NCBI GenBank assembly: GCA_937926145.1
Contig: CALANW010000051.1
Coordinates: 1 to 11,309 of the forward strand
Direction: 5' to 3'
Length of the DNA: 11,309 nucleotides
Source: an uncultured Ruminococcus sp.
GTDB taxonomy: Bacteria; Bacillota; Clostridia; Oscillospirales; Ruminococcaceae
Shown here: positions 1 to 6,548 of the stretch, piece by piece
Numbering within the stretch: the first letter of the stretch is position 1
How the letters are laid out: the number at the start of each line of letters is the position of its first letter
Notes under the pieces: generated by a model
Database searches by the model: none
Told to the model about the DNA's origin: nothing
What the model saw: only the letters and a program-made list of their open reading frames with translations
Position numbers and translations under genes: made by a program

Positions 1-118
1 GAATTCATTGTTTTATGCTCATTTCCCACAGCTGTTCAAATGTTGTCGGCTTGAAACGCTTATCGCTTTCGCTCTGCGCATTTCACGCCGAGGACAGTTT
101 GTTTTGGGAAAACAGATC

Positions 119-193
119 GGCGCAATTCACATTTTTAGGTTCACAAAATTTATTTCTCATATTTTGTTTCCCTCTTTTGATGTGAATTGCGCC
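119..193. repeat. Long hairpin of the left repeat copy
   Basis: A perfect 14-bp inverted repeat (GGCGCAATTCACAT at 119-132, ATGTGAATTGCGCC at 180-193) encloses a second 7-bp helix (ACAAAAT 143-149 with ATTTTGT 161-167) and a short AGG/CCT helix (137-139 with 171-173). On the plus strand it is followed by TTTTT, so this copy could also act as an intrinsic terminator in that direction. For phoR, read on the minus strand, the T-tract is on the wrong side. Confidence 0.8.
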
Positions 194-253
194 TTTTTAG
201 CTGTTGTTGATTACGCTTTTGCAGCAAGCTTTTAGCTGTTAGTTTAGGGAGTT

Positions 254-293
254 TCGCTCTTGCGAGAGCGACAAGGTGGCTCTGCCCCCCTTG
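254..293. repeat. Paired small hairpins ending the left repeat
   Basis: TCGCTCT (254-260), loop TGCG and AGAGCGA (265-271) form a 7-bp hairpin. It is followed directly by CAAGG..GG (272-279) pairing with CC..CCTTG (286-293). The same two-hairpin arrangement ends the right copy at 11225-11259. A looser version, with the loop CTGCGA and an AAGGGG/CCCCTT hairpin, lies just ahead of the second hsp20 gene. Confidence 0.65.
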
Positions 294-392
294 ACCCCTG
301 CCACCCTTTGAACAAAGCGAAATTCTTGCAGAATTAACGTAAACTTCATTTAGCTTCGCAGGTCTAATACAAACATCAGCTCTGCAAATAAT

Positions 393-423
393 TTACGCAT
401 TACGCATTACGAATTACGCATTA
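393..423. repeat. Tandem TTACGCA repeat abutting the phoR stop
   Basis: Units of TTACGCA(T) follow one another from 393, with one variant unit (TTACGAA), and the last runs over the phoR stop codon, which reads tta on the plus strand at 421-423. Seen as short simple-sequence DNA in the untranslated tail of the pho operon. No function can be assigned. Between 294 and 392 nothing else is recognised. Confidence 0.7.
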
Positions 424-2061
424 AACGTCCTGTTCCGGAAAGCTTACCGTTATTGTTGTGCCGACATTTTCTTCGCTTTCAAGCTTTATATCCGCACCGT
501 GGTAGATAGCACCGTGCTTTACTATCGAAAGTCCAAGACCCGTGCCGCCGAGTGCTTTTGAACGGCTCGAATCCACGCGGTAGAAGCGCTCGAAAACTCT
601 GTCCTGTGCCGAAACGGGTATTCCGAAGCCGCTGTCCTTTACGCTCAGGAGCGTTCTGCCGTTTTCTTTTCGGATATTTATATCGACAGTTCCGTTCTGG
701 CGGTTATATTTCACTGCGTTGTCGCAGAGGTTGAAGATCATCTCGTCAAGTATCTTTCTTACGCCGAAAAATACCGCGTGTTCGCCCGTAACGCTCACTT
801 TCAGCCCTGCTTTGTCGGAAACAGGCTTTATCCGCCTTGCTATCTCTTCCGAAAGCTCATAAAGGTCGATGTTCTCACGCTCATATTCAACGCTTCCGTC
901 GTCAAGGCGCGAAATTTTTATGATATCGTTGACGAGGGTTATAAGTCTTTGCGCTTCGTCATAAATCGACTTGGAGAAATCGACAACGGTATCATCGGGC
1001 GTTCCGCCGCTCATCATAAGCTCGGCGAAGCCTGAAATGGAGGTGAGAGGGGTTTTCAGTTCGTGTGAAACATTCGAGGTGAACTCTCTTCTCAGGCGCT
1101 CACGCTCGGAGCGCTCGGTCACATCGAGGATAACAATGACAGCGCCGATTATCTTGCTCTCGTCAAAGACCGGATTCGATATCAGTCTGTATATCTTTTC
1201 GCCGATGCGTATCTCGGATTCGGCAGGGTTTCCCTTTACCGCCTTTTCCGCAACGTCGCAGAATTCCGTGAGAACGCTGCCTGCGTCCTTTTCGATGCCG
1301 AGAATCCTTGAAGCCGCCGTGTTGTATGTGAGAACGCTGGTGTTCGTGTCGGTGACAACGAAACCCTCGCTCATATTCTCGGTGATAAGTCGGAACTCTT
1401 CCTTGCTTCGCTGTGCGTCGCGGAGCTGTTTCTGTATCGTTTCATGCTGTGCGGAAAGCTTGTCCGTGAGCGGTGCAAGCTCGGGATAGGGCGCTTTCGC
1501 AGGGTTTTCCGCGTCTATTTCATTTATCGGCTTGATGATGCTCTTTGAAACGATGAATGACAGTATTCCCGAAAAGATGAGCGCCGCAAAGAACACCGTC
1601 ACGGCAGGAATGACTAGCGCCCTCAGCATAGCCGCAATGACGTTCTGCTCCGCCGAGATGCGGATAACACTGCCGTTATCAAGGCTCACCGCATAGTATA
1701 TCGTCTTTGTCATAAACGTGTCGGACTCTCTGACCGAGCTGCCCTCGCCTTTTTCAACTGCCGCCTTTACCTCTTCACGTCCGGCATGATTCTCCATTGA
1801 GGACGGGTCGGCTTTCGTATCGAAAATAACATTGCCGTCACTGCCGATGAGCGTGATGCGCCTGTCCTGCTTGTCAAACGTATAAAGACAACCCTCGCCG
1901 TATTCTTCGGCTGTCGCCGCGATAAAGTGTGCTTCTGTGGAAAGCTCGTCCGTCAGTTCTTTCTCGAAAACATCGGTGAGTATGCCGAAGATAAGACCTA
2001 TCACAAGCACAAGCACCATACACGAGGCGAGCAGCTCCGTGAGAAATATCTTTTTAGTCAT
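421..2061 (-). CDS. phoR: Phosphate-sensing sensor histidine kinase PhoR
   Basis: This 546-residue membrane sensor kinase should phosphorylate the adjacent PhoB-type regulator. Visible parts, in order, are a first membrane helix at about 10-28, an extracytoplasmic sensor region to about 145, and a second helix at about 148-172. These are followed by a weak HAMP-like linker and a PAS domain (about 218-315, starting near EEFRLITENMSEGF). The dimerisation/phosphoacceptor helix has its histidine at residue 333 in SHELKTPL. The ATPase domain has an N box near 444-452 (NLCDNAVKY), G1 DSGFG (476-480), an F box near FERFYRVD and G2 GGTGLGLS (505-512). All catalytic motifs are intact. The ATG overlaps the end of the regulator gene by 8 nt, implying translational coupling. 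The name rests on domain order and location beside pst; 'PhoR' is confident as a role, and PnpS or ResE-like naming is the alternative. Confidence 0.93.
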   Translation of the reverse strand: MTKKIFLTELLASCMVLVLVIGLIFGILTDVFEKELTDELSTEAHFIAATAEEYGEGCLYTFDKQDRRITLIGSDGNVIFDTKADPSSMENHAGREEVKAAVEKGEGSSVRESDTFMTKTIYYAVSLDNGSVIRISAEQNVIAAMLRALVIPAVTVFFAALIFSGILSFIVSKSIIKPINEIDAENPAKAPYPELAPLTDKLSAQHETIQKQLRDAQRSKEEFRLITENMSEGFVVTDTNTSVLTYNTAASRILGIEKDAGSVLTEFCDVAEKAVKGNPAESEIRIGEKIYRLISNPVFDESKIIGAVIVILDVTERSERERLRREFTSNVSHELKTPLTSISGFAELMMSGGTPDDTVVDFSKSIYDEAQRLITLVNDIIKISRLDDGSVEYERENIDLYELSEEIARRIKPVSDKAGLKVSVTGEHAVFFGVRKILDEMIFNLCDNAVKYNRQNGTVDINIRKENGRTLLSVKDSGFGIPVSAQDRVFERFYRVDSSRSKALGGTGLGLSIVKHGAIYHGADIKLESEENVGTTITVSFPEQDV

Positions 2062-2737
2062 CGGACGCTTCCTCTCCGCCTATTCGGTAGCCGACATTTT
2101 TTATGGTCTTGATAAGCGCGCCGTTTTCGCCGAGTTTTACACGGAGCTTTCTTATATGAACATCGAGCGTTCTCGAATCCTCGTAATATTCACCCCAGAT
2201 ATCGGTCAGAAGCTTCTCGCGCGAAACAACGCTGCCGTTCGCTTTCATCAGCGCCGCAAGCAGGCTGTATTCCTTGAATGAGAGTGTGACTTCCTCGCCG
2301 TCCGAACGGACGATGTGCTTTTTGTCGTCAAGTGTTATTCCGCCGCTTCGGAGCAATGACTTATCCTCAGTCGGCTCTTTGGACGAACGCCGCAGAAGTG
2401 CGCGCACTCTTGCCGAAAGCTCGGTCATTCCGAACGGCTTTGCGAGATAATCGTCCGCACCGCTGTCAAGACCCGTCACCTTGTCGAATTCGCTGCTCTT
2501 GGCGGTGAGCATTATGACGGGGACGCTGCTGCCGCCGTCACGGATTTTTTTCAATATGGTAAGTCCGTCCTCTTCGGGGAGCATTATATCAAGAATGAGA
2601 AGCTGCGGCTCGGCTTTTTTGAATTCAGCCCAGAACTCGCTCGGCAGTGCGAAGCCTTTTGCTTCATAGCCGTCCTTTGTCAATGCATAGCACACAAGCT
2701 TGCGGATATTGTCATCGTCTTCAAGCAGATAGATCAA
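2054..2737 (-). CDS. phoB: Phosphate-regulon response regulator PhoB/PhoP
   Basis: An OmpR/PhoB-class two-component regulator. The receiver domain has the acidic pocket EDDD near the N-terminus, the phosphoacceptor aspartate in LLILDIMLP (residue 50), the threonine in MLTAKS (78) and the lysine in LAKPFG (100). The C-terminal half is a winged-helix DNA-binding domain ending in the usual LRVKLGE..IKTIKNVGYRI. Start choice: an ATG at 2750-2752 is in frame but has no ribosome binding site before it. The TTG at 2735-2737 lies 8 nt behind a perfect GGAGG and gives MIYLLEDDD, which is where clostridial PhoB proteins normally begin, so the TTG (227 residues) is preferred; the ATG form would be 232. 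It overlaps phoR by 8 nt and has its own promoter downstream of pstB. It is expected to bind Pho boxes such as those ahead of pstS. Confidence 0.93.
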   Translation of the reverse strand: MIYLLEDDDNIRKLVCYALTKDGYEAKGFALPSEFWAEFKKAEPQLLILDIMLPEEDGLTILKKIRDGGSSVPVIMLTAKSSEFDKVTGLDSGADDYLAKPFGMTELSARVRALLRRSSKEPTEDKSLLRSGGITLDDKKHIVRSDGEEVTLSFKEYSLLAALMKANGSVVSREKLLTDIWGEYYEDSRTLDVHIRKLRVKLGENGALIKTIKNVGYRIGGEEASDD

Positions 2738-2745
2738 TTCATTTT

Positions 2746-2750
2746 CCTCC
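2746..2750 (-). promoter_or_regulatory. Shine-Dalgarno GGAGG that decides the phoB start
   Basis: GGAGG on the minus strand lies inside the first codons of the longer ATG reading but exactly 8 nt before the TTG at 2737. An out-of-frame ATG at 2740-2742 also follows it, only 3 nt away. The spacing and the family N-terminus both favour TTG. Confidence 0.6.
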
Positions 2751-2760
2751 ATATAATCGG

Positions 2761-2791
2761 GAAAAAGCCGATCGAAATACGGTTTCCGATC
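2761..2791 (-). terminator. Terminator-like hairpin in the phoB leader
   Basis: On the minus strand GATCG-G-AAA pairs with TTT-CGATC (plus-strand arms 2770-2777 and 2783-2791, one bulged base). It is followed by GGCTTTTTC (2769-2761). It lies downstream of the proposed phoB start of transcription and upstream of its ribosome binding site. It could terminate read-through from pstB, or attenuate phoBR transcription. The stem is short and interrupted, so its efficiency is uncertain. Confidence 0.4.
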
Positions 2792-2818
2792 AGCGTTTTC
2801 TTATAATGTGTTTACTTA

Positions 2819-2847
2819 ATTTTACCACACTTGACGGCGTTTGGCAA
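2819..2847 (-). promoter_or_regulatory. Sigma-A type promoter of phoB-phoR
   Basis: On the minus strand TTGCCA (2847-2842) is followed by a 17-nt spacer and TAAAAT (2824-2819). A TG one base before the -10 makes it an extended -10 promoter. It lies just past the pstB stop codon, so phoBR can be expressed independently of the pst genes, which makes sense for a sensor needed before phosphate starvation. Confidence 0.65.
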
Positions 2848-2855
2848 GAAAAACA

Positions 2856-3614
2856 TTAACCGAAACGTCCTCCGATGTAATTTGCCGTACGCTCATCATT
2901 AGGCGATTCAAAGATAGTTTTCGTGTCGCCGTATTCAACAGCTTCGCCGAGCAGGAAGAATGCCGTCTTGTCGGCGATTCGAGCCGCCTGCTGCATATTG
3001 TGCGTTACTGTTACGATAGTGTATTTCTCGCGAAGCTCCATTGCAAGCTCTTCGATCTTCAGTGTCGAGATAGGGTCGAGCGCGGAAGTCGGCTCGTCCA
3101 TAAGCAGGACTTCGGGTTCAACTGCGATAGCTCTTGCGATGCAAAGACGCTGCTGCTGACCGCCGCTCATTCCGAGTGCGGATTTTTTCAGTCTGTCTTT
3201 ACATTCGTCCCAGATAGCCGCGCCTTTGAGCGACTTTTCAACGATCTCGTCAAGCTTTGCCTTTGAACGGATACCGTGTATTCTCGGACCGTAAGCAACG
3301 TTGTCATAAATGCTCATCGGGAACGGGTTCGGCTTCTGGAACACCATTCCGACACGGCGGCGGAGCTTTGTCACGTCCATATCGCCGTAGATATCCTCGT
3401 TTTCGAGTGTGATGTTTCCCTCGATCCTACAGCCGTCAACAAGGTCGTTCATTCGGTTAAGACAGCGGAGAAATGTTGATTTTCCGCAGCCCGAAGGTCC
3501 GATAAGTGCGGTGATGCGGTTTCTCGGGAGCTTTATGCTGATATTTTTGAGTGCGTGATTATTTCCATACCACAAATTTAAATTTTCAGCGGTAATAATT
3601 GATTCATTAGCCAT
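2856..3614 (-). CDS. pstB: Phosphate ABC transporter ATP-binding protein PstB
   Basis: The cytoplasmic ATPase of the high-affinity phosphate importer, 252 residues, normal length for the family. Walker A is GPSGCGKST (39-47), the Q-loop is in VFQKPNPFPMSIYDN, the signature is MSGGQQQR (about 149-156, methionine in place of the common leucine), Walker B is LLMDEPTSALD and the switch histidine is in VTHNMQQ. VFQKPNPFPMSIYDN and the RCLNRMNDL stretch behind Walker A are typical of PstB rather than other ABC ATPases. The ATG is preceded by GAGG at suitable spacing, 12 nt after pstA stops. It is the last pst gene; phoU, which often follows here, is absent. Confidence 0.97.
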   Translation of the reverse strand: MANESIITAENLNLWYGNNHALKNISIKLPRNRITALIGPSGCGKSTFLRCLNRMNDLVDGCRIEGNITLENEDIYGDMDVTKLRRRVGMVFQKPNPFPMSIYDNVAYGPRIHGIRSKAKLDEIVEKSLKGAAIWDECKDRLKKSALGMSGGQQQRLCIARAIAVEPEVLLMDEPTSALDPISTLKIEELAMELREKYTIVTVTHNMQQAARIADKTAFFLLGEAVEYGDTKTIFESPNDERTANYIGGRFG

Positions 3615-3626
3615 AAATTAACCTCA

Positions 3627-4487
3627 TTATGAGCGCTCGGCGAAATGCTTCTGCGCATACTTTGCTCCGAAATTGAGCAACAGTGTGAGTATAAGAAGGA
3701 TCGCAGCGACAGCGAAAGCTGTGTCGAATTCGCCTCGCTCCTTTGCATACATATAAAGTGAAACTGTGAGCGTTGAGCCTGCGTTGCCGCTCGAAGCAGC
3801 CTGTGCAAAGCCGTAGATCTCGTTTGCCATACCTGCCGTGAAGAACAACGCAGCCGATTCGCCCGTAATTCTGCCGACAGCAAGGATAACACCCGTGATG
3901 ATACCGTCAACAGCGCTTGGAAGTACGACTGTGCGGAGCATTCTCCACTTGCCCGAACCAAGTGCGAGTGCGCCCTCACGGTAGCTCTGAGGAACAGCTT
4001 TAAGGCTTTCCTCCGTAGTTCTCATTATTGTGGGGAGTGTCATAATAACGAGCGTCATAGCGCCTGCGATAAGGCTTGTGCCGAATCCGCAGAACTGAAC
4101 GAATATCAGCATTCCGACAAGTCCGTAGATTATCGACGGAATACCCGAAAGCGTTTCCGCTGCAAGTCCGATAAGACCCGTCAGCTTCTTGTTTTTCGCA
4201 TACTCGTTAAGATATACCGCTGCACCGATGCCGAGCGGGATAACGATTATCATTGTGAAGAATATAATATAAAGCGTATTTAAAATGTTCGGGAGGATTC
4301 CTATCGTTCCCGTCAAAAGGCTCGGCTTTTCGGTCAGGAACTGCAATGTTATATGCGGCAGTCCTTTTACAAGCACTACTATTGCAATTGCCGCAGCCAG
4401 AACGCACACGATAGCAGCCGATACATATATAGACGCTTTCAGCGCTCCGCTTTTTACTCTGCGGACAGCAGTATTTCTATCATTCAT
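3627..4487 (-). CDS. pstA: Phosphate ABC transporter permease PstA
   Basis: One of the two membrane subunits of the phosphate importer, 286 residues with about six hydrophobic helices (the first near 19-41, the last near 257-275). The cytoplasmic EAA loop that contacts PstB is at about 167-191 (SYREGALALGSGKWRMLRTV..), followed by the family stretch GRITGESAALFF. LSGIPSIIYGLVG (113-125) is the usual Pst permease signature. The ATG comes one base after the pstC stop codon, so the two permeases are almost certainly translationally coupled. A 133-residue reading in another frame over 3578-3979 is a shadow. Confidence 0.96.
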   Translation of the reverse strand: MNDRNTAVRRVKSGALKASIYVSAAIVCVLAAAIAIVVLVKGLPHITLQFLTEKPSLLTGTIGILPNILNTLYIIFFTMIIVIPLGIGAAVYLNEYAKNKKLTGLIGLAAETLSGIPSIIYGLVGMLIFVQFCGFGTSLIAGAMTLVIMTLPTIMRTTEESLKAVPQSYREGALALGSGKWRMLRTVVLPSAVDGIITGVILAVGRITGESAALFFTAGMANEIYGFAQAASSGNAGSTLTVSLYMYAKERGEFDTAFAVAAILLILTLLLNFGAKYAQKHFAERS

Positions 4488-4488
4488 C

Positions 4489-5424
4489 TTAATTCTTTCC
4501 CTTTCGTGTAAGAAGGTTCAGCACAAGATTTATTGCGAGGATAAACACGAACAGCACAAGTGCAACGGAGAAAAGCGCTTCTCTGTGAAGTCCCGAAGAA
4601 TAGGACATTTCACTTGCAACAGCCGTTGTAAGGAAACGAACGCTGCCGAAAAGCTTAGGCATATTCGGAACGTTGCCCGAAACCATCATTACAGCCATTG
4701 CTTCGCCGACCGCTCTGCCTATACCGAGGACAACTGCGGCAGAGATACCGCTCTTTGCGGCAGGAAGAATAACCTTAAAAATAGTTTCTGTCTTGTCTGC
4801 GCCGAGTGCAAGCGAACCCTCTGTGTACTCGTGAGGAACAGCTCTTATTGCACTTGCCGAAACGGAGATAACGGACGGAAGAAGCATTACCGCAAGCACA
4901 ATAACTGCTGCGAAAAGGCAAGCACCATCAGGAAGTCCGAATGTATTTCTTACCGCAGGAACGATATAGATCATTCCGAGAAGACCATATACGACCGAGG
5001 GGATTCCTGCGAGCATCTCAACTGCGGAGGAGAGGAACGAAGCAAGCTTTTCGCCTGCGAACTGTGTGATGAAAACCGCTGTAAGGATACCGAGCGGAAC
5101 GCTGATAACGACCGCTGCCGCCGTTGCATAGAAGGAGGAGAGTATGAACGGGAGGATCCCATAAGAAGCTTCTGCCGCAGTCGGCTGCCATACCTTTCCG
5201 AAGAGGAACTCTTTGAGCCCGATCTCACGGATAGCAGGAACGCCCGAGCTTACGAGAAATGCTGTTATAACAATTACCAGCGCGATAGAAGCCGAACCGC
5301 ATATCGTGAAGAATCCCGACATTACCTTGTCCGAAGCCTTGGAAAGCGTGCGCAGGACGTTGTCTTTCCTGCGTTCCGCTTCACTTTCGCCGCTGACTGA
5401 ATTTACTATGACCGATCTTTCCAT
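4489..5424 (-). CDS. pstC: Phosphate ABC transporter permease PstC
   Basis: The partner permease of PstA, 311 residues from the ATG at 5422-5424. This start is preferred over a GTG four codons upstream (5434-5436), because the GAGG ribosome binding site overlaps that GTG and is spaced 6 nt from the ATG. After a polar N-terminal tail of about 35 residues there are about six membrane helices. The LAGIPSVVYGLLG signature lies at about 138-150 and the EAA loop at about 198-222 (HEYTEGSLALGADKTETIFKV), followed by GRAVGEAMAV. It starts 17 nt after pstS stops, with no visible hairpin between them, so all four pst genes are likely one transcript. Confidence 0.96.
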   Translation of the reverse strand: MERSVIVNSVSGESEAERRKDNVLRTLSKASDKVMSGFFTICGSASIALVIVITAFLVSSGVPAIREIGLKEFLFGKVWQPTAAEASYGILPFILSSFYATAAAVVISVPLGILTAVFITQFAGEKLASFLSSAVEMLAGIPSVVYGLLGMIYIVPAVRNTFGLPDGACLFAAVIVLAVMLLPSVISVSASAIRAVPHEYTEGSLALGADKTETIFKVILPAAKSGISAAVVLGIGRAVGEAMAVMMVSGNVPNMPKLFGSVRFLTTAVASEMSYSSGLHREALFSVALVLFVFILAINLVLNLLTRKGKN

Positions 5425-5441
5425 AAAGAGCCTCACTTAGT

Positions 5442-6254
5442 TTACTTAGTTGTTGGAACTGCACCTGCAGAAGCAATATATTCATCTGCTTCGCTGCTCG
5501 TGCAGAAGTCGAAGAACTTCTGAGCATCATCGGAAAGTGCCTTGCCCTTGACTGTGATGAAGTAGAATGCTCTGCTGATCGGGTAGCTGCCGTCGAGAAT
5601 AGTATCATTTGTAGGCATTACATTTTCAACGGAAAGTGTCTTTACTGTGTCCTTTACGGAAGCTGTCGAAGCATAGCCGATAGCATTTGGGTTGGAGGAA
5701 ACTGTCTGGATAACGTCACCCGTTGAGGTAAGTTCCTGAGCATATACGCAGGAATCCTTTGTGCCTGTTACTGATTCAAAGCCATCACGAGTACCCGATG
5801 CAGCTTCTCTGCCGATGCAGACGATCGGGTTATCATCGCCGCCGAGTTCGGACCAGTTTGTGATCTTGCCTGTATAGATATCGGCAATATCGGAAACGGA
5901 GAGGTTGTCGATCTTGTTTTCGTTGTTTACTATAATAGAGATACCGTCATAAGCGATGATAGTGGAATCATAGGTCTGTGCTTCATCGTCCTTGAGCGCA
6001 CGGCTGGAAAGTCCGATATCGCATCTGCCCTCGCCTACTGCGGAGATACCTGCGGAAGAACCCGTTGGGTTGTATGTGATCTTAACGTTCTGGTGCTTTT
6101 CGGAATAGCTTTCGCTCAAAATTCCGATGACCTTTTCCATTGATGTAGAACCGTCTGTGGAAACTGTGTGTGAAGTTTCTGTGCTGCCGCAGCCAACGAG
6201 AAGTGCTGCGGATAAAACTGCTCCGATAATAGCTGTTGTAGCTGTCTTTTTCAT
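5442..6254 (-). CDS. pstS: Phosphate-binding lipoprotein PstS
   Basis: The extracellular phosphate receptor of the Pst importer, a lipid-anchored substrate-binding protein. From the ATG at 6252-6254 it is 270 residues. The signal peptide starts MKKTATTAI, has a hydrophobic core and ends in the lipobox LLVGC, so Cys22 would be lipidated. The phosphate-binding elements are present: TDGSTS (33-38), GSSAG (65-69), CDIGLSSR (about 78-85) and GREAASGTRD (148-157). Upstream in-frame starts exist (ATG 6266, TTG 6275) but would add residues before a normal signal peptide. The nearest SD-like AAAGG is 13 nt before the chosen ATG, a little long. It is first in the operon and carries the best candidate Pho control region. 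Confidence 0.96.
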   Translation of the reverse strand: MKKTATTAIIGAVLSAALLVGCGSTETSHTVSTDGSTSMEKVIGILSESYSEKHQNVKITYNPTGSSAGISAVGEGRCDIGLSSRALKDDEAQTYDSTIIAYDGISIIVNNENKIDNLSVSDIADIYTGKITNWSELGGDDNPIVCIGREAASGTRDGFESVTGTKDSCVYAQELTSTGDVIQTVSSNPNAIGYASTASVKDTVKTLSVENVMPTNDTILDGSYPISRAFYFITVKGKALSDDAQKFFDFCTSSEADEYIASAGAVPTTK

Positions 6255-6306
6255 AATAGATACCATACCTTTCAAATTATCATATTTTCCTTTTTGGCGT
6301 GATTTT

Positions 6307-6360
6307 ATTGTACCGCTTCCAATGTTAATTCCGAAAGCCTAAGTATGTTAAGCCTAAGTA
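6307..6360 (-). promoter_or_regulatory. pstS promoter with candidate Pho boxes
   Basis: On the minus strand a -10 TACAAT (6312-6307) has a weak -35 TTCGGA 17 nt upstream (6335-6330). TTAACATT (6328-6321) lies 10 nt before the -10, where an activator's box would replace the -35. A second TTAACAT (6351-6345) lies 23 nt, about two helical turns, further up. An 11-bp direct repeat TACTTAGGCTT (6360-6350 and 6345-6335) is interleaved with these. Low-GC PhoP proteins bind TTAACA-like direct repeats, so this is a plausible PhoB operator; the exact half-sites are inferred. Confidence 0.5.
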
Positions 6361-6386
6361 AAACAGCGGCTTTTTATTAAAGATAT

Positions 6387-6420
6387 AATGTTAATAAACC
6401 TGAGCGATGCAGTTAACATT
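6387..6420. promoter_or_regulatory. Inverted pair AATGTTAA / TTAACATT in the divergent region
   Basis: Perfect 8-bp inverted repeats at 6387-6394 and 6413-6420 are separated by 18 nt. The same TTAACATT word occurs ahead of pstS. It may be a further PhoB site or an operator shared by the divergent pstS and hsp20 promoters. No direct evidence distinguishes these. Confidence 0.35.
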
Positions 6421-6454
6421 GCCAAAAATCGACGTATCTGCGTTGTTCTAATGT

Positions 6455-6489
6455 AAAATTAGCACTCTCATAATAAGACTGCTAATTTT
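6455..6489 (+). promoter_or_regulatory. CIRCE operator (HrcA binding site)
   Basis: TTAGCACTC (6459-6467), a 9-nt spacer and GACTGCTAA (6477-6485) match the CIRCE consensus TTAGCACTC-N9-GAGTGCTAA with one mismatch. The symmetry extends four more bases on each side (AAAA/TTTT). CIRCE is bound by the heat-shock repressor HrcA, so the hsp20 genes downstream are probably derepressed by heat. The site lies about 190 nt before the first hsp20 start. A possible -10 (TAAAAT, 6454-6459) overlaps its left edge. A consensus -35 TTGACA (6499-6504) follows it but lacks a good -10 at normal spacing. Confidence 0.8.
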
Positions 6490-6548
6490 CTCCGAACATT
6501 GACAAACTTATCATAATTTCATCACATAAGGGGGGTATCATATAGACA

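Larger units (their letters stand above)
45..293. repeat. Structured intergenic repeat, left copy
   Basis: This non-coding stretch matches 11017-11260 in the same orientation. Shared blocks include GCCGAGGA, the 14-bp arms around GCGCAATTCACAT, an identical 16-mer (GATTACGCTTTTGCAG, 209-224) and a terminal hairpin pair. Three hairpins are visible: a long one at 119-193, a short one at 254-271 with 7-bp arms TCGCTCT/AGAGCGA, and one at 272-293 (CAAGG..CCTTG). The gap between the first two hairpins is the same length in both copies. The repeat lies downstream of phoR, encodes no credible protein and has no terminal inverted repeats or transposase. It is probably a dispersed element of this genome, either a small non-autonomous mobile element or a structured RNA; the sequence alone does not decide which. 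Confidence 0.75.

Noticed and set aside
8..235. Open frame of 75 codons at the left edge
   Set aside because: It runs through the long hairpin of the repeat, has no ribosome binding site and is not maintained as a frame in the right copy of the repeat.
393..423. CRISPR-like array
   Set aside because: Units are 7-8 nt and contiguous, without spacers, and there are no cas genes.
3578..3979. Minus-strand frame of 133 codons overlapping pstA and the start of pstB
   Set aside because: It lies in another frame of the intact pstA gene, lacks membrane or domain features and has no ribosome site.
4285..5400. Plus-strand open frame of 371 codons opposite pstA and pstC
   Set aside because: It is rich in cysteine, arginine and serine and lacks a recognisable domain or ribosome site. 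It lies opposite two well-supported permease genes, so it is a codon-usage shadow.
6499..6504. TTGACA as a definite hsp20 promoter
   Set aside because: It is a perfect -35 hexamer but no acceptable -10 lies 16-18 nt downstream; the best candidate CATAAG is at 20 nt, so no promoter was called.
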